DNA of 64,000 nt from CBDAPI01 sp965248635 (GTDB taxonomy: Bacteria; Acidobacteriota; UBA6911; RPQK01; CBDAPI01), in NCBI GenBank assembly GCA_965248635.1, contig OZ252114.1:3348001-3412000 (forward strand). Direction: 5' to 3'. A program made the position numbers and the translations under genes. Under the pieces are notes generated by a model. The model was not told the origin of the DNA, did no database searches, and saw only the letters and a program-made list of their open reading frames with translations. Below are positions 16,779-25,003 of the stretch, piece after piece; position 1 is the first letter of the stretch; each line of letters begins with the position of its first letter.

Positions 16779-18309
16779 GTGATTGGGATGGACCAGTACG
16801 AGCTTATCAGAACAGCCCACCGCGTATACGGAAAGAGCATCCGAGAGATCCGTCGGGAGACAGGTCATCATCGGGAAACGATTCGCAAAGCCTTGAAAGG
16901 ATTGGAGCCCAAGTACCGACGCCGAAAGCCAACCAGATGCCCGGTCATGAATCCGGTGGAAAAGATCATCGAGGGCTGGCTGCTGGGAGACCGGGATCGG
17001 CCGCGGCGTCAGCGTCACACGTCTCGCCGGATCTGGGATCGGCTGGTCGAGGAGTACGGATTTGGGGGAGCCGAGTCGACGGTGCGGCGCTGGGTGCGGG
17101 AGTGGAAGGCGGCTCACGGCTACGGAGGCAAGCAGGCGGTGGTTCCACTGGACCCGGAAGTGGCCCGGGAGGCAGAAGTTAGACTGGGGGACAGCCTGGG
17201 TCGAGATGGCAGGGGAGCGGCGGATGGTGAAGCTGTTCATGATGCGCTCACGCTACTCGGGCAAGGCCTTCGTGAGAGCCTATCCCTGGGAGCGTCAGGA
17301 GATGTTCTTTGACGCCCACATGCGAGCCTTTGCCTACTTCCAGGGGATCTTTCGGACCCTGGTGTATGACAACCTGAGCCCCGCGGTGAAAAAGATTCTG
17401 CGGGGCAAGAAACGAGTGGAGCAGGAACGCTTTGTCTCCTTTCGCAGCTACTACACGTACCAGGCCCGCTTTTGCACTCCGGGATTAGGCCGAGAGAAGG
17501 GTGGAGTGGAGGGCCTGGTCGGCTTTGCGCGGAGAAACTTCCTGGTGCCGTTGCCCCGAGTCAAAGACTTCGAACAGCTCAACCAGATGCTCTTGGAACG
17601 CTGCCAGAAGTATGGCAGTCACCGGATTGCGGTCCGGGAAGATGATCGAACTGTCCAGGAGCGATTCGAGTCGGAGAGATCGCGACTGCTGCCCCTGCCC
17701 CAGCGCCCCTATGACAACTACAAGCCGCTGCGAGTGAAAGTGGATCTCTACCAGACGGTGCGAGTGGACCGCAATCGCTACTCCGTGCCCAGAGCGTATG
17801 TGGGTCGCTGGGTGTGGTCGCATGTGAGCTGCTGGAAGGTGGAGGTGTTTGCAGAGGATCGGAAGATCGCCGAGCACGAGCGAGTTTTTTCCAACAGCAA
17901 GTGGAAGATCGATTCGCTGCACTATCTGGATCTGCTCCAGCAGCGGCCTGGATCGTTTGAAAGTGCCCGGCCCATTCTGCAGTGGCGAGCCCGCTGGCCT
18001 GCGGACTACGAGGTGCTGCTCGCCAGGTTGCGCAGCCGCCTGGGCGAGAACTCCGGCACTCGAGAGTTTATCGGCATCCTGGGCTTGCATCAGCGCTATC
18101 CGGAAACACTTGTCGAAAAAGCAATTACCCGGGTGCTGGAGCTGCAATGCCCGAGCCTGGCTTCGATCCGGCACTGGATCCGCTACCAGGAAAGTTCCAG
18201 CCGCTCGATCAAGCCCCTGCCAGCCCAGCTGATTCCGGGGATCACGGACCGTCGGGTCGAGAGGATGGCTGTGGCGAGCTTCAATGCCTTGCTGGGGAGT
18301 AGGCGATGA
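16779..18309 (+). pseudogene. istA: IS21 transposase IstA, interrupted by a +1 frameshift
   Basis: The first part (from 16779) has an N-terminal helix-turn-helix (SIREIRRETGHHRETIRKALKGL). The second part contains the rest of the DDE transposase and extends to 18309: DWGTAWVEM (first catalytic Asp), TLVYDNLSPAV (second), and EKGGVEGLVGFARRNFLVPLP (the Glu region and integrase C-terminal part). The frames meet near 17175-17180, where GAAGTT-A-GACTGG carries one base too many. IstA of IS21 is normally made from one frame, so this is an inactivating insertion or a sequence error. The gene ends overlapping istB. Confidence 0.8.
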
Positions 18310-19097
18310 GCCGCGCCAGTGAAGCGGTATTGCTGAAGGATCACCTCAAGGAGCTGCGGCTGCCTACGATGCGGCGAGATTACGCCGAGTGTGCGCGCCA
18401 GGCCCGGGAAACGAGGGCCAGCTACGAGGCGTTCTTGCTGGATCTGGTGAGCCGGCAACTCGAGCAGCGTCGTGCCAATCAGCTGGAGCGCCGGCTCAAG
18501 GAAGCGCGCTTTCCGGTGATGAAAACGCTGGAGAAGACGGATCTCGCACTGTGGCCCACACTGGACGGGGTCGAGGTACGGGAGCTGACCGAATGCACTT
18601 GGATCAATGAGCGAGAGAACGTGGCTTTGATCGGCAAACACGGTACGGGCAAGACGCATGCGGCCACGATGCTGGGAGTGGAGGCCTGCCGGCGCGGTCA
18701 CCGGGTTGGGTTTTACAGTGCTTCGGGCCTGGTCAATACGCTGGTGGAGGCCCGGGAGGAAAGACAGCTGGAGCGAGTGTTTCGAAAGCTCGATCGCTTT
18801 CACCTGATCGTCCTCGATGAGCTCGGCTACATCCCGTTTTCGGAAGAAGGAGCCCAACTGCTATATCAAGTCTTTTCCAATCGTTACGAGAAGGCTTCAC
18901 TGCTGGTGACCTCCAACCTGGCCTTTGCCGAATGGACCCGGGTCTTTGGCGATGCTTCCCTGACGGCGGCCCTGCTGGACCGGCTCACCCATCGCTGCCA
19001 GATCTACGAGTTCGACTGGGAGAGCATCCGTCTGGCCGAGAGTCTCAAACGGCAAAAGAAGAGGCGCCGGCAAAGAGCCAAGTCGAGGTCAAAATAG
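18306..19097 (+). CDS. istB: IS21 helper ATPase IstB
   Basis: The 263-residue AAA+ helper protein starts at ATG 18306, overlapping the istA stop (ATGA). Walker A is GKHGTGKTHAATML, Walker B is LIVLDELGYIPF, and sensor segment LLVTSNLAFAEW follows. The C-terminal DRLTHRCQIYEFDWESIRL is typical of IstB. It regulates target choice and activates IstA. The frame is intact although its partner is frameshifted. Confidence 0.92.
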   Translation: MSRASEAVLLKDHLKELRLPTMRRDYAECARQARETRASYEAFLLDLVSRQLEQRRANQLERRLKEARFPVMKTLEKTDLALWPTLDGVEVRELTECTWINERENVALIGKHGTGKTHAATMLGVEACRRGHRVGFYSASGLVNTLVEAREERQLERVFRKLDRFHLIVLDELGYIPFSEEGAQLLYQVFSNRYEKASLLVTSNLAFAEWTRVFGDASLTAALLDRLTHRCQIYEFDWESIRLAESLKRQKKRRRQRAKSRSK

Positions 19098-19339
19098 CCT
19101 TCTGGGTCCCCGGAAGTGTCTCCTGACGGCCACACAAAAGCTATGTCGCCTCGACCGCTGGGTTGGATATCTCCAACAGCAGAGACTTCAAGGGGGTTAA
19201 CGGGGCGAGTAGACCACTCAGGGGACCGGGTTGAGTCGGCCGCCGAGAGGGGCACTCCGTTCGGGCTCGCCCTCACTGCGTCCCCTCTCTCAGTCTTCAG
19301 GAACTCGAGGAGATCGTTTCCCAGGATCAGGATGGCCCC

Positions 19340-19705
19340 TTGAAAGAGAGATATTTCGCAAATATCAATCTGTCCGGTGCTGCGGACAAGGTCACGACAA
19401 ATATCGATTACTCCCAGGTCGCTCTCCGTAAGCTTCCGCTAGACTCGTTTGATATTGTCTATATCGATGGATCACACGACGAAAGCGATGTATTTGAAGA
19501 TGCAGCTCTTTCCTGGAGGCTCCTCAAAGAAGGCGGTATTCTCATTTTCGATGATTATCGCTGGGTTCGTCACGGCCCCGGCCAGGACCCCATAGCCTCG
19601 CCCAAAGTGGCTATAGATGGATTTTACCGGAGTTTCGAGCGCCAGTTGGAGGTCATCCACAATTCTTACCAGTTGTTGCTGAGAAAGAAGAACTCGCCAG
19701 AATAA
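19340..19705 (+). pseudogene. C-terminal half of a class I SAM methyltransferase
   Basis: The sequence enters mid-domain: LKERYFANINLSGAADKVTT, then LPLDSFDIVYIDGSHDESDVFEDAALSWRLLKEGGILIFDDYRW (motif IV-like DGSH and post-motif FDDY), and a normal C-terminus. The SAM-binding motif I is absent and the only starts are weak (TTG 19340). The frame is open upstream to 19235, but that part (VGRREGHSVRARPHC...) does not look like methyltransferase. It is the counterpart of the N-terminal half at 8734-9030 on the opposite strand. Joined, the two would give one complete protein of about 230-240 residues. Confidence 0.65.
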
Positions 19706-19830
19706 CTACCCTCCAACCTGGCCGGTCTCGATGCGTGTGAAGAGTACCTGGGCTCTGGGCCGTGACACGTGGCCATGACTCATCCCGAAATATTTCAGCA
19801 ACGCTCCTACCTGGAGACCAGAGGACACCT

Positions 19831-21843
19831 ATGAACACGCCCAATCCCTCTGACCTCGCAGGAAGTGGTTTCTTCTCCAGGTATCGGAGGGAATGGGTGC
19901 TGCTCCTACTTTTGATCTCGGTCCAGCTGACTTTCACCCTCTTCGTCACGGTGCCGGGCCACATTTCGATCGACGAAGGCACGTACCACATGATGGTGAA
20001 GAACTTTGCGCGAAGCGGGACTCTAGAGATCTGGAATGGCTACCAGGAGTTCTCTTCGATTGAGCTTCAGGCGGCCAGCAACCTGCGCTCCCACAACGGC
20101 CGCCTGGTTGCTCAGTATCCCTATCTGTATCCTGTTCTTGCTACTCCCTTCTACTGGATCTTCGGATACCTTGGTCTGTTCCTTGTCAACTCGCTCGTCT
20201 TTCTTCTAACGGTCCTGGTCTGCTATGCCCTCACCCGTTCTCTGTTCGGGGACAGAAGCCTGGCCTTGAACGCCTGTTCCATTCTTGTCCTGGCAACCTA
20301 CCTCTGGGAGTATTCCCAGGCGGCCTGGCCGCACTCAGTTACCGTACTTTTTGTTACCGCAGCCGCCTACTGCGCGGTGCGTGGTCTGAAGCTGAGCCGG
20401 GGCGCCCGCTCTCTCTATTTCCCTGCGGCGGCCGGGCTGCTGATCGGGTCAGGTGCGGGAATCCGGCTCGACGTCATTCTGGCAGCGCCGGCCCTGGTCA
20501 TGGCTCTGGCGCTCGCCCCATCCCAGAGAATCAAGAAAGGACTGGCTTTTTGTGCGGGACTGGGCCCGGGCCTGGCCACCTTGTCCGTCACCAATCACTT
20601 CAAGTTCGGTACCGTCTCGCCTTTCAGTTACGGTGGAGGAGGAGATGGAACATCAGGTCCCGCTGTATATCTCCCCCTTGTCCTATGGTCGCTGGTCTTG
20701 CTGTTCGCCATCTGGATCAGCCGGAAAGCAATCGCGCGCTGGCAGCCCGGGCTCAAGAACCGGGCCGTTCTCGGTTTCTCGGCAGCAATTATGGTCGCGG
20801 TAGCTCTTATTGGAAGCAGTGCGGGTCTTCTATTCCAGCTCTTGTCGGGATCTCTCCAACTCCTTGTGGATCTACGTTTTCGGGATCCCGACATCATCGA
20901 ACCGGCAATGATTCGGACTGCCAGTGGAGCCATAGTTTATCTTAATAGTTTCAAGACGTCCCTACTGCAAAGCTGTTCCTATTTGCCCATCGTGGTGCTG
21001 CCCCTGTTTCAGGCAATCAAAGGGGTGCCCAGTCGTCCAGGCGTGGCAGGTGCTGCCCTTCTCTACCTATTGCCACTGAGTTATTGCGGGGTTTTCTCTT
21101 TTTTTGCCTGGCACGGTGGTTTGTGCCTGAACCTGAGATATCTTCTGCCCATCCTGCCTTTCACTTCCATACTGACCGCCTGGGCGTGGCGAGAGCTGAG
21201 CAGGGGGCGAAGAGGAAACTGGCGGCGATCAGTGACGTTCGTCGGGCTGCCGACCGTCATTCTGTTCAGCCTCTTTGCTCTCCCCAACACCGGAGAACTG
21301 ACTCCCGCCCATGAGTTCTGGCTTTTGACGTTCCCTTTGCTGGTTGCCGGCCTGATCTCCGCCCTTGTCGTCTTTCACCTCTTGATTTCACAGCGGAGCC
21401 CCTGGATCTCGAGGCTACTGGCAACTACCGTGCTGGGAGCAATGTTTTGGTCGGGCCTGGTTGTTTTCACCTATGACTATCCACGCTCAGCTCTGTTTCG
21501 CTACTTCAATTCCAGGTTGTCTGACTCTCTGGTCAGGTTTGTTTCCCCCGACTCGCTGGTGTTCATGGACGACTACAACTATTTGGGTTTGCTCGAGGTT
21601 GAGCGTGTACGTCTGGCAGTCCCAAAGGCCTCCCGCGAAGAACAGTCAAATGATTTTCGAGATTTCAAACCATTGATGGACTACCATCTAACCCGAGATC
21701 GGAATGTCTACGCTGTGTTCCGACTTGAGTTCTGGAAAACGGTCCGGCAGCGCGGGTTGCTGGACGGCATTCCCATGCGGACCTTGTGGGAGGACAAGCA
21801 GTTTCGGCTGGCGCAGTTTGCGCTTCCAGAAAAGGAACATTGA
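19831..21843 (+). CDS. Multi-pass GT-C-type glycosyltransferase-like membrane protein
   Basis: Start placed at ATG 19831, preceded by AGAGGA; a GTG at 19762 would add 23 unlikely residues. About 670 residues with ~11 predicted membrane helices. The first large periplasmic loop carries ISIDEGTYHMMVKNFARSG, the acidic D-E signature of PMT/ArnT-like GT-C enzymes, which transfer sugars from polyprenyl phosphate. A soluble C-terminal region (DYNYLGLLEVERVRLAVPKASREEQSND) follows the last helix. The acceptor is unknown. The gene lies just downstream of the methyltransferase C-half and may have belonged to the same transcription unit. Confidence 0.7.
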   Translation: MNTPNPSDLAGSGFFSRYRREWVLLLLLISVQLTFTLFVTVPGHISIDEGTYHMMVKNFARSGTLEIWNGYQEFSSIELQAASNLRSHNGRLVAQYPYLYPVLATPFYWIFGYLGLFLVNSLVFLLTVLVCYALTRSLFGDRSLALNACSILVLATYLWEYSQAAWPHSVTVLFVTAAAYCAVRGLKLSRGARSLYFPAAAGLLIGSGAGIRLDVILAAPALVMALALAPSQRIKKGLAFCAGLGPGLATLSVTNHFKFGTVSPFSYGGGGDGTSGPAVYLPLVLWSLVLLFAIWISRKAIARWQPGLKNRAVLGFSAAIMVAVALIGSSAGLLFQLLSGSLQLLVDLRFRDPDIIEPAMIRTASGAIVYLNSFKTSLLQSCSYLPIVVLPLFQAIKGVPSRPGVAGAALLYLLPLSYCGVFSFFAWHGGLCLNLRYLLPILPFTSILTAWAWRELSRGRRGNWRRSVTFVGLPTVILFSLFALPNTGELTPAHEFWLLTFPLLVAGLISALVVFHLLISQRSPWISRLLATTVLGAMFWSGLVVFTYDYPRSALFRYFNSRLSDSLVRFVSPDSLVFMDDYNYLGLLEVERVRLAVPKASREEQSNDFRDFKPLMDYHLTRDRNVYAVFRLEFWKTVRQRGLLDGIPMRTLWEDKQFRLAQFALPEKEH

Positions 21844-21931
21844 GGAATCGCGGGCTGCCGGTCAACTGGTGAAGGCGCCGATATGCAGATGTCGGTGGGT
21901 TAGTGGGCAGAGGGTGCCTCGGAAATGAGAA

Positions 21932-23185
21932 ATGACGGACAAGTCATTGGCCGCTGAATCTGTAAGACATAGTGCTCGGACAGGAATCGACTGGCAGAGT
22001 CGCTACGCAGACTGCGTGGAATCGATGGCCTCCGCCGCGGTCCTCGGAAACATACTCGCCATGGCCGAGAAACCGGAAATCATTTCCTTCGGTGGAGGCC
22101 TTCCGGATCCCAAGACCTTTTTGCTCGAAGAGCTTCGTGAACTGAGCGACCTGGTCCTGAGGGAACAGGGCCCAGCGGCACTGAACTATGGGCCCAACCT
22201 TGGCTACACAAGTCTCAGAGAGTGGATCGCAGCGCGGATGGGGACCCTTGAAAATATCCGGGCATCCGTGGATAACATCATTGTCACCTCGGGCGGGCTG
22301 GAGGCAATCAATCTGATTGCGGGGGCTCTGCTCAACCCGGGCGATCGGGTCCTCGTCGCTGCCCCGACCTATCTGGCTGCCATTCATACCTTCCAGTCCC
22401 ATCGGGCACGCATCCTCTCCATTCCTTCCGACCAGGGCGGAATCTTGCCTGAAGACCTGGAGGCGAGACTCGAAGAGCTGCATAAGCTGGGAACTCGTCC
22501 CCGTTTTCTTTACCTGATTCCCACCTTTCAGAATCCTTCCGGGTTGACCCTGAGCCTGGAAAGACGAAAGCGAATTGTCGGCATCTGCCGGCGATTTGAG
22601 GTGCCGATTCTGGAAGACCATGCCTATGCGGAGCTTCGTTACGAGGGGGATCGGATTCCAACCCTCAAGGAACTGGCACCAGAGTCGGTCATCTTCGTCC
22701 ACACCTTTTCCAAAATCTTCGGCCCCGGTGTCCGGCTCGGCTGGGCTGTTGCGGATCCATCAGTGATCGACACTCTTTGTCTCTTCAAAATGGGAGGTGA
22801 CCAGTGCTCCAATAGCCTGACCCAGCGGCTTGTCTTTGAAGCTGGAAAACGAGGGCTTCTCGAGCTTCAAGTGTCCAGATCGCTTCCTCTTTATCGACGA
22901 AAGCGCGATCTCCTCCTCAAGGAATTGGAACAACACTTTCCGGAGAGAGTGTCGTGGACCCGGCCCGAGGGAGGTTTTTACTGCTGGGTGAGTCTGCCGC
23001 CGGGCAGCGACGCCGGCAAGCTCCTGGAGCTGGCGATCCAGGAATACAACGTTGCCTTTGTCGCCGGCTTTCCTTTTTTCGTAGAGGACCAGGGGCAAGA
23101 GAATCTCCGACTTTCATTCAGCTTCATTGACGAGGGACTGATTCCCGAAGGAGTGCGCCGTCTGGCGAAAATCCTGGAGGAGTGA
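21932..23185 (+). CDS. PLP-dependent aminotransferase, class I/II (LysN/2-aminoadipate aminotransferase-like)
   Basis: A 417-residue fold-type I aminotransferase with no HTH domain. Visible are ISFGGGLPDPKTF at the N-terminus, LNYGPNLGYTSLREWIA, VTSGGLEAINLI, IPTFQNPSGLTL, and the PLP lysine in FVHTFSKIFGPGVRLGW. The arginine that binds the substrate carboxylate is in LRLSFSF. This subgroup transaminates 2-aminoadipate, branched-chain or aromatic amino acids; specificity cannot be told here. It is followed by 96 non-coding bases and the damaged GT2 gene. Confidence 0.85.
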   Translation: MTDKSLAAESVRHSARTGIDWQSRYADCVESMASAAVLGNILAMAEKPEIISFGGGLPDPKTFLLEELRELSDLVLREQGPAALNYGPNLGYTSLREWIAARMGTLENIRASVDNIIVTSGGLEAINLIAGALLNPGDRVLVAAPTYLAAIHTFQSHRARILSIPSDQGGILPEDLEARLEELHKLGTRPRFLYLIPTFQNPSGLTLSLERRKRIVGICRRFEVPILEDHAYAELRYEGDRIPTLKELAPESVIFVHTFSKIFGPGVRLGWAVADPSVIDTLCLFKMGGDQCSNSLTQRLVFEAGKRGLLELQVSRSLPLYRRKRDLLLKELEQHFPERVSWTRPEGGFYCWVSLPPGSDAGKLLELAIQEYNVAFVAGFPFFVEDQGQENLRLSFSFIDEGLIPEGVRRLAKILEE

Positions 23186-23281
23186 TTCATAAGCACTCCC
23201 TTCTAAGACGTCAAACGCTGATCCGCCCCGTCAGGGAAAACCAGAGCCCAGGCCGTCACCCTATCGTGCTATCCCTTTTCA

Positions 23282-24247
23282 GTGCCCAAGCTGGTGATTC
23301 AAATTCCCTGTTTCAATGAGGAAGACACCCTCGGGATCACTCTGGCCCAACTCCCCAGGAACCTGCCCGGAATCGACCAGGTGGAATGGCTGATCATCGA
23401 TGACGGCAGCATCGATGCGACCGTACAGGTGGCCAGAGACGGAGGAGTACACCACATCATCCAGCGCCCCCATTAGGGACTTTCCCGCGCCTTTCTGGCG
23501 GGCCTGGAAGCCTCTGTCGAGCAGGGGGCCGACATCATTGTCAACATCGATGCTGACAACCAGTACGATGCCAGGGACATCCCATTGCTGATCGGCCCAG
23601 TCCTCGAAGGATCGGCCGACCTTGTCATAGGGGCTCGTCCCGTCTCCCAGATCGAACACTTCTCCTTTTGGAAGAAGCTCCTGCAGCGTCTAGGAAGCTG
23701 GGTGGTCAGGGCTGTCAGCCGCACCAACACGCCAGATGCTCCCAGTGGATTCAGAGCTCTCAGTCGTGAAGCTGCGATGAGAACCCACGTTTTCAACCAG
23801 TACACCTACACTCTCGAGACGGTTATCCAGGCCGGCCTGGATGGCATGGCGATCACCTCAGTCCCGGTCAGAGTCAACCAGGAACTCCGGCCCTCCCGTT
23901 TGGTCACGAGCGTCCCGAGCTATATCCGGCGCCAGGTCTTAACCATCTTCCGCATCTTTGTCACTTACAAAGCCTTCGCCTTCTTCTTTGTGAGCGGAGG
24001 CCTGGTCTTCCTGTGCGGCTTTCTGATTGGCCTCCGCTTCCTCTATTTCTTTTTCGGCGGCAGTGGCGGTGGTCACGTGCAGTCGCTCATCTTGGCCGCG
24101 CTCCTCTTGACCACCGGTTTCTTCCTGGCGGTCATCGGCCTGCTGGCGGATCTCATCTCTGTGAACAGGCGACTGCTGGAACGTCTGGACTGGCGCCTCC
24201 AGAAGATCGATGAAATGCTTCGGCTGACTCCTGAGAAGAAGAGCTAG
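23282..24247 (+). pseudogene. Membrane GT2 glycosyltransferase with an in-frame TAG
   Basis: GTG 23282 starts IQIPCFNEEDTLGITLAQLP and IDDGSIDATVQVARD. TAG at 23474-23476 interrupts the frame after RPH, and the same frame resumes with GLSRAFLAGLEASVEQGADIIVNIDADNQYDARDIP, which holds the DxD metal motif (DAD). It ends with the characteristic two C-terminal membrane helices and RLLERLDWRLQKIDEML. In relatives the TAG position is usually Lys, Asn or Gln before GLA. The intact gene would be a polyprenyl-phosphate sugar synthase-like enzyme of ~321 residues. Because all the rest is preserved, the stop is recent, an error, or suppressed. Confidence 0.75.
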
Positions 24248-24441
24248 CCCTGCCTGATTTCGAGGGTTGGAGCTGTCTGAAATTTCTCCTGCCGGGCCCA
24301 TCTCAAGTCCATCACGACGGATTGCGAAAAAGGCTCCCTTGCTCTAAATGCTTGCTTTTTTAGGGCTTCTTGGTTCAAAATACCTTTCTGGCACTGAAAA
24401 GTGTCAGGCGGTTAAGGGGTTGGAACTCGTTCCTTCCCCTG

Positions 24442-24540
24442 CTGACTCAGGCTGGGGGGTTTTTCTAAACGTTAAAAATTAGCCCACTCTGATCCGCTAA
24501 GGCTGAGGTTGTACTCGCCACCCGGTCCGAGTCAGTTTTT
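24442..24540 (+). ncRNA. Candidate structured RNA in a 420-base intergenic region
   Basis: The region 24248-24670 has no gene. Within it CTGACTC (24442-24448) pairs perfectly with GAGTCAG (24529-24535), closing ~80 bases. Inside, GGG and CCC runs could extend the stem, and TTTTT...AAAAA could form a side hairpin. A T run (24536-24540) and a strong terminator (24542-24576) follow. This is what a small RNA or a leader with terminator looks like. No sequence match to 6S RNA, tmRNA or a known riboswitch could be recognised by eye. Confidence 0.35.
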
Positions 24541-24541
24541 A

Positions 24542-24576
24542 GGCGGGCGAGCCGAAAGGTTCGCCCGCCTTTTTTT
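24542..24576 (+). terminator. Strong intrinsic terminator
   Basis: GGCGGGCGA-G-CC pairs with GG-T-TCGCCCGCC around a GAAA tetraloop: 11 Watson-Crick pairs plus one G-T. Seven T residues follow at 24570-24576. It is oriented to stop plus-strand transcription 94 bases before the next gene, so it ends either the GT2 transcript or a separate small RNA. Confidence 0.9.
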
Positions 24577-24670
24577 GTTCCCTCTTCGGAGCCGGCCCTT
24601 TACCCGGACCGATCCCGGATTCTAAACTTCGTTTGTCTGAGTACTAAATAACCCGAAGCGGAGAACCCTC

Positions 24671-24997
24671 GTGACCATTCTTGTCTTTGCGCTGTTACTT
24701 GCACTGATTGTTGTGGGTGTCACGGTCTGGACCCTGGTCAGGGAAAAGGAGGCGCCTCCGGGCCAGCCGGATTCCGGGCCGCCGTCGGCCGATAGCGTTG
24801 CGGATCCCGGAGTGAGCGGAGTCGCCCCTGACAAGGGCCCTCCCTCGGCAGGCCAGGGGCTCGAGGCCTTGAAGGCTCGACTTGCCGACATGCCTACCGA
24901 GAGTCTTCAGTCCATGCTCGACATGGGGGCGACCCTCAAGCCGGGGGCCGAGGACCTGATCAAGGACGAGCTGGACCGGCGTCGGGAGTCTGGGTAG
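24671..24997 (+). CDS. Small single-pass membrane protein, hypothetical
   Basis: GTG 24671 starts a 108-residue protein with one N-terminal membrane helix (ILVFALLLALIVVGVTVWTLV). A Pro/Gly/Ser-rich linker of ~40 residues and an acidic helical end (ALKARLADMPTESLQSMLDMGATLKPGAEDLIKDELDRRRESG) follow. No known family. It lies 6 bases before the MOP-like transporter gene and the two are probably co-expressed. Confidence 0.55.
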   Translation: MTILVFALLLALIVVGVTVWTLVREKEAPPGQPDSGPPSADSVADPGVSGVAPDKGPPSAGQGLEALKARLADMPTESLQSMLDMGATLKPGAEDLIKDELDRRRESG

Positions 24998-25003
24998 CGG
25001 TCT

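Larger units (their letters stand above)
16673..19097 (+). mobile_element. IS21-family element (istA frameshifted; right end not found)
   Basis: The istA-istB pair with the usual overlapping ATGA junction defines an IS21-type element. The left end probably begins near TGTGACCC at 16673, with a second GTGACCC repeat ~40 bases inside, as expected for multiple terminal transposase-binding sites. I could not find a matching inverted end after istB, so the right end may have been lost when the flanking region was rearranged. The element sits 20 bases outside attR. Boundaries are approximate. Confidence 0.6.

Noticed and set aside
19235..19339. N-terminal extension of the methyltransferase C-half
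   Set aside because: The frame is open but the sequence is Arg/Pro-rich and unlike methyltransferase; probably junction DNA.
11871..23476. Reassignment of TAG as a sense codon in this organism
   Set aside because: Many intact genes (istB, mrp, rpsD, lepB, lptD, ygfZ) end in TAG, so TAG works as a stop. Individual suppression cannot be excluded.
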